Part shown: positions 1 to 9,400 of the stretch, one piece after another | How positions within the stretch are numbered: position 1 is the stretch's first letter | How the letters are laid out: each line of letters starts with the position of its first letter | Origin: Owenia fusiformis | Lineage: Eukaryota; Annelida; Polychaeta; Sabellida; Oweniidae | Length of the DNA stretch: 64,000 nt | Direction of reading: 5' to 3' | NCBI GenBank assembly: GCA_903813345.2 | Contig: CAIIXF020000007.1 | Coordinates: 31,545,564 to 31,609,563 of the forward strand | Notes under the pieces: model-generated | Told to the model about the DNA's origin: nothing | What the model saw: the letters and a program-made list of their open reading frames with translations, nothing else | Databases searched by the model: none | Program-made: the position numbers and the translations under genes

Positions 1-408
1 AAGTCCCCCAACTTTAAAACCATGTTTTGCGTATTGTTGGGACGATAAGGTCATACTAATATCAAGTTACACGTTATATACACGAGCACTTGCTTTTTGT
101 TTCATAGCGAGTCATCGGGTCTCAGCTTCCGGGAACTAAGTGACGTCACGGTAGAACATGCCATGATTATCGTCAGTTTCGAGAAATATTCGTGAAAACG
201 ATTTGTTATAAGGACCTATATTTTATTGATTGTGCAATTATACGTGAAGAGAAATGTCAAATAAAACTGAAATGATGTGTTCAAAATCGGAAAAAACTCG
301 GATGAACAACATCTGGTCTCGGAATTTGAATTAAATAAATTTAAACAGTTAACCAAATGAAATAAATATTGATGTTTCTCATAGAAATATTAACCTTGGA
401 GTACTTAC

Positions 409-474
409 ATCTGTCAAAGAGTTCCACAAGTCAGTGTGATGGGTGTTGCCATATGCATTATCTCTCAAGTAATT
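409..474 (-). CDS. Aminopeptidase exon 11 (last in window)
   Basis: 66 bp between acceptor ATTTTGCAG and donor GTAAGT. Encodes [20 protein letters not shown] and TD, matching the M1 'YL..  ..Y.N....DLW..L' segment. The gene continues to the left of position 1. Confidence 0.9.
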
Positions 475-3400
475 CTGCAAAATGAATACTGATTTAGGAT
501 TTGCTGTGTATATATTTTTAAGCATCGTTAAATGAAAAATTGCAAGAAATTTAGACAAACAGGCATAACCAAATTAAAAAGCTTTGGATCATTTAAATAT
601 TTTACTGAGCCAACATGGTACAGGATCGAATAATTCTCAAACATACCGCAAGTCCTTTTCTGAATGTACCCTCGGTCAAGAAGTTGTTCATCATTCTAAT
701 TATTGAAGCGCCCTGTAAAAACAGTAAGCTTAACCGAAATTATGTAAGAGAAAAGTCAATTATTATTATAACGACAGACAAAAATATCATACCAGTTTAT
801 TCGAGAAGATATCAGGACGTAGCTTATATGGTAAATTTATGTATTCTAAAATTGTAATAAAGTTTAAAATCGCAGTGTTCGTTAAATTAATATTGGTGAG
901 CTGGTTCAGTACCATGTAGATCAGTGTATTTTCAATTTGCCCTTTTTAGAGATGCTTGTCAGAAAGTGCATTAAAATTATAATCGAACCTTAGCGTATGA
1001 TATTCTATCAAAAATCTCATTTATTTCATCAGGATGGCCTACTGGGACATAAACTGGATGTGATGAAGCCAGACCATCAAGCTTGAACACATCTTCAAGA
1101 TCTTCGACCACAAACTGTTCCATCTAAAACAATTGAGTTTTGAAGCGTTTGTAGATATCTCATGCATCACTTTATATATACTAGTTATATAATGTATAAG
1201 AGAGATTCATGTCATCAAGTTCAACCATTCTATAGCTAAATGTATGTTCTTAGAAATCAGTGTAATCGACAAAAGGTACACATTAACCTACGTATCCTAC
1301 CGTTGTTTTATTGACAAACATGGGGTGATAATCGCTGTTTTCCTTGAATATCCGTTTCCAAGTCTGAATGTGAACAATTCATGAGTATGGCAGAGGAGTG
1401 AGTCTGGGGACAAATGTTTGACGAAGAATAAACATACAGTGAAACAGTGATACTCTTACCATTTTCCATTCAGGATGTACAAAGTCAACCCCTAGATATT
1501 CTACATAGCTGGCAAAGCCTTCATTTAGCCAAAGGTCATCCCACCATCCAGGCGTCACCAGGTTACCAAACCACTGTAGAATATGAAGTACTAAGTTGTA
1601 CTAAGTACTAAATTATGAGCGATGATAGTTTCAACATATATTGTATCAAATATCGTTAACCATAGAATTTTACATTTAGTTAACGTGTTTCTACATGTAG
1701 TTAGATTATGCCTCCTTTCTTTTCTGTCAAGTGTTTTCTATGATTAACTTCTACAATTTACAACGCATTAATCATGGCTTGAAGGTTAACATGATTTACT
1801 GTCGAATTTATTCATAAAACCGGTCATGAGTTCGTTCAACCTGATGTGCCAGTTCATGAGAGACGACAACTGCAACCCGCTGTTTGTTTGAGGCAGATGA
1901 CCCAGTATTATCATAGAGCAATGCCGTCTCCCTGTAAATGATCAACCCCCAATTCTCCATCGCTCCAGCAGCAAAATCGGGAACAGCTATCATATCTGGA
2001 AAATGGAGATTGCACCACTGGATTTATTTTAATAATCTGAACTTGCTTTTTGACGGAAGTGGAAAACAATGATTATAGTACTCGTAGTACCAGAAAATCC
2101 CTAGACAGGATATACGATTATATCAAAACCTCACCTTGTTTTGGTAAAGGGAAATCCACATCAAAATAGTCCTCAAAATATTCAAGTATTGCTATTCCTG
2201 TGCCAAGTGCATACCTTGTCTGATTTACTGCCTCTTTTCGAGACCACACTCGAAACTAAAAATCATATTTGGAGATATGTTTAATTTCGGTTTGACTATG
2301 CAAGAAAGCGACAGGGTCAGTTATTAATAATAAAATATCCATAGTTAATATTCAGGTGACATGTGAACATACAAGGCGGTAACTAGGACCAGTAATTCAC
2401 CTATATCTTTTTAATTTTTTAAAAAAATTTTTATTCATTGATTTCTCAATTCACCCTTTATAGGGTATAAGAGTACAAGACATTAAAATAACATTATAAA
2501 TGTACATTTTTTGCCCAGCCTTGATTAAAAATTTACAAAGTTTTTTTTTATGAAGAACAATAATTTTGTACCCTATTTTGTACCACCAATGTTTTTGTCA
2601 TTTAAGCCCATCACATATTGTTGGAAACAAGAGAAGGGATATAGGTAATTTTACTGTAGTATTAGAGAGATTTCGCACATAAGTGAAAGTACAACTTATA
2701 CGTATACGTATAGTTTAAAGGGTCATGTCGGACTATTATATTTACTCAAATCAATTTTAAATTGTACTAATGGAACATAACTATTCCCGATACAGAAAAG
2801 CTCCATCAACCAGAGACTGTGAATGCACTGTCATCTGCACGTGTAGATTATGCACATTATAATTAAATGCTTGCTTCCGTGTCCTAGTAGTTGTAGTGTA
2901 TTCTAAACACGATCCTTTAAAGTGAGTCATGATCCTTTTAAGTGAGTAATTACATAAACAAGTTGATTATTTCAAAGTTTTTATGATCAGTATAAGTTCA
3001 ATGAACTTACAAAATTGTATATACACGTAGATGATAAACGTATACAGTTGGATCTACGTATAATGCTTTACCTACATGTGTGTGAAACAATTGACCGCAA
3101 GCATTTTCTAAATTAATCGGCTGAGTAGGAACAGTATCCAATCAAATACTTTAACCATCAATTTGAAACACCAATCAAACCAGTAGGTTCTAGCAATTCC
3201 TAGAAACGACCCATTCAGTAGCTCAACAAATGACATACAGGGTGTTTCATAACGAGCATCTCCAAAAAGTCAATTTGAGAAGAGATGGGTCTATATGTAT
3301 GTACTATATTTGAGCCTATTTTATTCTAGACAAACACATTTGGATCAACTAAACATGCTATAATTCAAGAAAGTACAAATGGCATCCCTTTGACCTTTAT

Positions 3401-6400
3401 TTATTACAGTCCGAGAAGATCTTTCCTGACGAAATACCCACATTATGAAAACAATTGTACATCTTCTTATAAGTATAAGTATACGTTATAAGTTGTATTT
3501 TACGTATGTGCGAAATCTCTCTAATCTTTAGAAACAGCATTAAAGGAATATTCCTAGCCAGACCATTTTTCTCCTAATATGGTAGCTATAACCATATATA
3601 TACATTCCATATTTAGCAAAACAGGGAAAAATGTTTTGATATGGTCAATATTGATCACTTGAAAATGTAGTGCCGGATTCCAGTAGGCTGCCATCTTTTT
3701 ACTCAGGAAGTGATGTCATCGACTCTCAACTTACTTTGCATTTATAACACTATAAGGAACTATTATGAATTACAAAACTAGCTGAATATTCTTTTTCAAT
3801 TTTGTCTATGATTTAATCCTTCTAAAAGTCTCTTCTTTTATTCTAAGCTGACAAGCTCTGAACATATTTTTGCGCATAAAGTAAGGATCACTCGTCTAGA
3901 AGTGATATTGTGCTATTTTCCTATACTGTTATATGCAAAATTGAGAGTCGATGACATCACTTCCTGAGTAAAATCTTAAAAGATGGCAGCTTACTGGAAA
4001 TGAGCACTACATTTTTAAATTATCAGTATTGACTATATTAAAACATTTCCCCATGTTTTGCTAAATATAAAAAGTATATATATGAGTATAGCTATCACAT
4101 CAGGAATGAAAAGGTTTGGCCAGGAATGTTCCTTTAAGTAATGTCTGCGCGAGTATTCTATATAGTGATTATTGTGTGTATAAAAGAATGCCGATGGTTA
4201 ACTTGCATATTGATTGTTTTCTCACATGTTAAATGAAATATAATACTTTTGGGGGCATGTTTTGTTTGACGTTTGGAGAGGTTGCAAAACACGAATCTGT
4301 GACTGCACAACCAATGCCATCAGAATGCCTCTGTTCTTAGAACACTCAAGACATGAAAGTCAACACTTGAGTCGCCTTCAATAGCAATTCGTCATTTTTC
4401 TCAGTGTTTACCTTTGTACCACTTGTAGTAACACCTTCAGATTTGTCAAAGTCACACACAACAAAAGCCAAAAGGTAAGTAGGCATTATAACTGTTGTTT
4501 GGTAGACATCTGCCTTTAGGCCACCAGCTCTAAAAACACAATTAAACCTTACATTGTAAATATTTGTTAGTTCAAGAAGTCAAGTACATCCTTCATAGCT
4601 GTAATAGATTTTTTTCTAAAGTTATGAAACTCCAAATTTTGCAAAAGTAAAAACAGACATACCTAGTTATATTTATTATTTTTGCTATATGTATGCTTTA
4701 CCTTACCTTCTTCTAAGGCCACTATATCGTGACCTTCGTCCAAAGATAAATCCCTGCATGTTTTTACTGCTGCATACTGGTCATGTCGTAATCATATAAT
4801 TTGAAATCAAATGTTTGCCATTTTCCACATCACAATTTGAATTGCGAGTTGGTCTTATCACCTCACCAAAAATTCCAAAACACACATGAAGTGATCAATG
4901 AATTAGTTCACATCTTCTGGATCGCTAACATGTATTTTATTGCGTTTGAGTCACGTAGTACGAATTAGCAAGAAAATGATTTCTATTTGGTCGTTTAACG
5001 TTATGAAAATAGAACGGTATTTGTGAATGCAGTATTACTGAGTAAACGGTGTATGTATTCGTGAATAAGATCACTTCGGCTCTAAGCGGCGAGATAAACG
5101 GACGTTAGTTACTACCAACTCATAATCGTCACCTTGAAAATAATACGGCCATGCAGGCACAAGCTTACTGAAGGAATTCTCGGAAACAAATCCCAACAAA
5201 CGGAAAATAAAATGAAGCTAAGAATAATCACTCTAAAACAGAAAAACTTTCTATCAATTCAAAGAAAAACAACACAATTTGGAAGAAAAATGGGCACAAA
5301 CAACAGTCCTATGCATGGTTTGTTGTCTTTGTAATAAAATAAGATTGAGTAAAAATGTTTGAAAAGTACATATACTGGTTTTCAGTGGCTACCAAGTCAC
5401 TCAATGAAAAACGACAACTTGTGCATCCAGAGTTAAGACAGCTTAGAGAAGCTTCCGGGTGTGATTTAGGCAGCAAAGCCACAAGCACAATAGGGTCATA
5501 CGGCAGTGCTTTCGACAGATGGTCAACGTGGGTAAACAATTGCCCCGAAGTATGTATTTTATCAGCTAAGACATGATTTTTGAAAATCATTGACATTAGA
5601 CAGTAGTGGAATCAGCCTAACGAACACTAGCGAAACCGACTTCTAATAAACACACATTTACAACATAAATAATACAATTTTTTTATCAGATCACATGTTA
5701 ATTCAGATTTGTTTAAAATTTGAGTTTACATTTATCATTAGCTCTTGGTTTAGCAAGGTTTTCTCAGATTTGATGATATTTGTCATATTAGAAATTCAGA
5801 CTGTCGTTTTATGACACTAATATTTGTATCAATATAAGTTATTTAAAAACAGTATATAAGAAGGTAGCAAGTGCGTCATTGTAGCAACATGCTCAGATTT
5901 TTGTCCAGTAACTTTATAATATAAGACGGTTTAAAGTAACTTTCTATGATTTCATCTAAAAATTAAAACCTTTGGAAATACTAAATATGGTTTAAATGCC
6001 ATATATAAAATTTATTTCAGAAATAGTGTGGATCAAAATGAAAAAAAAACAAAAATAAAGAATAAAAACATATTCCACCTATGGGATTTGAACTCAGATC
6101 TTTTGGAATAAAAGTCTGCTTGGGTCCTAAGCCCTAACCACTACACCACAGTGCCAAAGCTTTCTGAGAGAAGAAATTCTTTATCTATATAATCATGGAT
6201 GAAAAAAGTCTTATTTAAATGGTTAAATTTCTTAAAAATGATCAGAATTACTACTAATAACAACATTTTGCATGTCTAAGTAAGTATTATGATCTACATT
6301 TAGGATAAATGTTGTTTTATTCAGTTTTCATTTTGGGTATGACTTCCTGTCAAAATAGTGTTAAAAATGCAGGGCTCAACAAAAATTTTCAATTAGAAAA

Positions 6401-9400
6401 TGATATATATCCTTTGATCAGCTGTTTTTGGTACCTGGACTCATCCTACTAGAAAGGTAAGACCATTTTCTTGAGACATATGGCTCGAAATCTCAAATTT
6501 CTCCTTCCAAGTCATAGAAAGACACTTTAATAGAAGCAAACATAAGCAATGGAAATTCGTTTTTAGAGCAATTTTATATCACACAATCATATGTGTTCAA
6601 GTTTAGTGATAAAGCTATAAGCTACACAAGGTGCAGATAAGTTATTGTAAAGGCATTTAAGTCATGTGGTGACATGATACGTTGTTGAGAACGCAATATT
6701 TAAGACCCCGCGGTGCAACAAGGGCTGCAAAGAAAGGCATTTCAGATAGGAGACTGTGAAAAATGGTTTTATCCAGCACACGTTAAAAAAAGGATTAATT
6801 GTTTCAAAGAATTTAGGATTATAATTATAAAACCTGTATTTTAAGAATCTTACTCAACAGTTTATGTAAATGTCTGTGCTTAATAATCAATATAAATTTT
6901 CGCTTACTTTAACACTTCACGCAGCCGCAGAGCCACATGCTAGTAAATGTTATGTTTCTTAAGTGTAAGTTAGAATAGAAATGTATTTTATTGCGTTTGA
7001 GTCACGTAGTACGAATTAGCAAGAAAATGATTTCTATTTGGTCGTTTAACGTTATGAAAATAGAACGGTATTTGTGAATGCAGTATTACTGAGTAAACGG
7101 TGTATGTATTCGTGAATAAGATCACTTCGGCTCTAAGCGGCGAGATAAACTAAGTAAATGTCTTTAAAATGTAATGAAAATTTTTCGGACAAACCTTTTT
7201 CCTTTAACCTAAATTGTTGAGGATTTCAAAGATTTTTAGCATCATGTTCTCAACAGAATAATAATGGGCATTAATGAGTGTGTGATGCTAAAGATAGAAA
7301 AGGTTTTACAGGTGGTCGGAAATTTTTTAATTTTGAAAATGAGTTTTGTTATTGCTACATTATCGAGTAAGCTAATCAATTGTCCATTATAAACATTTTT
7401 GTATATTTTCCAGCGGCGACGCAGCCGCAGAGCCACATTTTGGCAACCAGCATGTACATACGATAACATTATTGTACAAATAATACACTCGGTTTTTCTG
7501 CAGCACGCAGCCGCAGAGCCACATGCTAGTAAATGTTATGTTTCTTAAGTGTAAGTTAGAATAGAATTAGAATTTACAGCCAGTTACTAATGTCAGACAA
7601 TAACGACATTTCGTCCAGTTTTCAAATATCGCCATTTTTCTTGGAGCCGTTTATTTTTTAATTTTAGACGAAATCCTGACGAAATCATGCAATATCTCAT
7701 CAAGCAGCCCAGCCAGTTCCATTTTAATTCATGATTTATTTATCTGGCGATTTTTAAAAAATGTTTAATAAATTAATAACACGACGGCCAGCTTTTTTTC
7801 AAATGGTTCACTGTGTTCCAGATGAAATAACTTCTAGCAAAGAATTAGCTATATAGAGACTCGAGTAAGCTTTACCTATTCTCTGTCTGTTTGATTTCCA
7901 TATTTGACAATGAGACCATTGCTTCTTTCCTCACAAGTGTGATATCGAAGGTTGATTTCACCCCAGGTTCATCAAAACAGGGAAAAGCCCTTCTAGTATC
8001 AGTCGGTTGAAACTGGGTGGTGGCAAGGTACCTAAGATACATGGAATAATGGTTACTCGTGAAAATTAGGGTCTTCCAGCTATACAATGACGTAATGACC
8101 CAGAAGTTGTAAATTCCTTATCTAGTGTGCGATAGCGGCTGTAAGCTTTACTTCATGCGAACTGATGGCTTTTCTTCATACGAATCGAAGTAAATCGCGA
8201 CTCATTTCAATTGATTTACTAACCCTACTATCACACCAAACTAGTTCTCACTACGTTCTCGAAAACGGGCTTCAACTGTGTACGAACGGACTGGACCTAC
8301 TAAGAACCGTTTGGGATCTATTTACAAACTTCATCGAACGTACTCGAACGGGTAGGTCCTCTAGAACTTAGACAATGCTCAAAATGTTCTCGTGGTCGTC
8401 ACGTTCTACAATTAGAACGAGTGACAACGTACTAACGACGAGCTGGACGTACTACGAACGGAACCGTCGTACTTCAATCCTACTAGGGACGTTTTAACAA
8501 CGAGTTGAACTGTCTGAGGACGTGTTGAGAACGGGGTAGAACTAATTGCAAACGGGTTTAAACTGATTAAGAACGTATTTAACACTGCTTATGAACGAGT
8601 TAGCAAAAATATAGTTATCACACCAAACAAGTTGCCACTGCGTTCTTCAAAACTGGTTTTAAACTGTGTGCGAACGGAATGAACGTAACTGCAACTTTCT
8701 AAGGTCTATTTACGAACTTTATGAACGTTCTCAGACGGGAAGGTGATTTTAGAATTTTGAATCGATTCAAAATTCGATGGCGACCATACCGTTCTTTAAT
8801 CAGGTCATGTTGACCTTCTAGACTAAAGGACGCGTTCTACGACGTTGCACATCGACGTGGTGCGACCTGAATGAACTGCGAACGAGATGGACGTATTGAA
8901 GACTGTTTAAGAACGAAGAAGCTTATTATTTCAGACATATTTCCCGACCACAGCCAGATTGAGCCCGTTTTACGACGTTTTCGTAGGACTGGCAAGAACG
9001 GGTAAGAACTAGTTTGGTGTGATAGGGGGGTAACCCTACTATCACACCAAACTAGTTCTCACTACGTTCTCGAAAACGGGCTTAAACTGTGCACGAACGG
9101 ATTTGACGTACTAAGAACTCACTAAGAACCGTTTGGGATCTGTTTACGAACTTCATGAAACTACTCGAACGAGTAGGTCCTCCAAAACTTAGAGCATGCT
9201 CAAAATTTTCTGGTGATTGTCAAGTTCTGCAATCAGAACGAGTGACAGCGTACTTAAGACGACCTGGACGCACTGGGGACACACTACGAACGGAAGTGTC
9301 GTACTTCAATCCTACTAGGGACGTATTACGACGTTGTGTAGTCAGGCGTAAATTGCAGCCGTGAGTACCGCAATCAGGCAAATAGAGGGATTATAAAGGC

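Larger units (their letters stand above)
4930..7566 (+). mobile_element. Split-direct-repeat element (PAT/Ngaro-like DIRS order), internally reduced
   Basis: Ends follow the scheme A1 - interior - B1A2 - B2. A1 (4930-5099) and A2 (6981-7150) are identical over 170 bp. B1 (6918-6980) and B2 (7504-7566) are identical over 63 bp. B1 abuts A2 exactly. This split-direct-repeat layout is the known signature of tyrosine-recombinase retroelements of the PAT/Ngaro type. The interior has a reading frame (5355-5576) resembling the N-terminal core-binding domain of tyrosine recombinases. No reverse transcriptase is visible, and the 2.6-kb length is about half that of full elements. It sits in aminopeptidase intron 3. 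The identical repeats imply recent movement, probably in trans. Confidence 0.7.

Noticed and set aside
5309-5596. 95-codon minus-strand frame
   Set aside because: Antisense shadow of the recombinase-like frame at 5355-5576, which has the better domain resemblance.
6075-6155. Functional tRNA gene
   Set aside because: A- and B-box-like sequences are present, but the acceptor strands do not pair and there is no clean anticodon arm.
4930-7566. LTR retrotransposon or Helitron (CTAG inside block B)
   Set aside because: The A and B blocks are not terminal copies of one repeat, as LTRs would be, and the repeats continue past CTAG without a Helitron 3' hairpin. The split-direct-repeat reading explains all four blocks.
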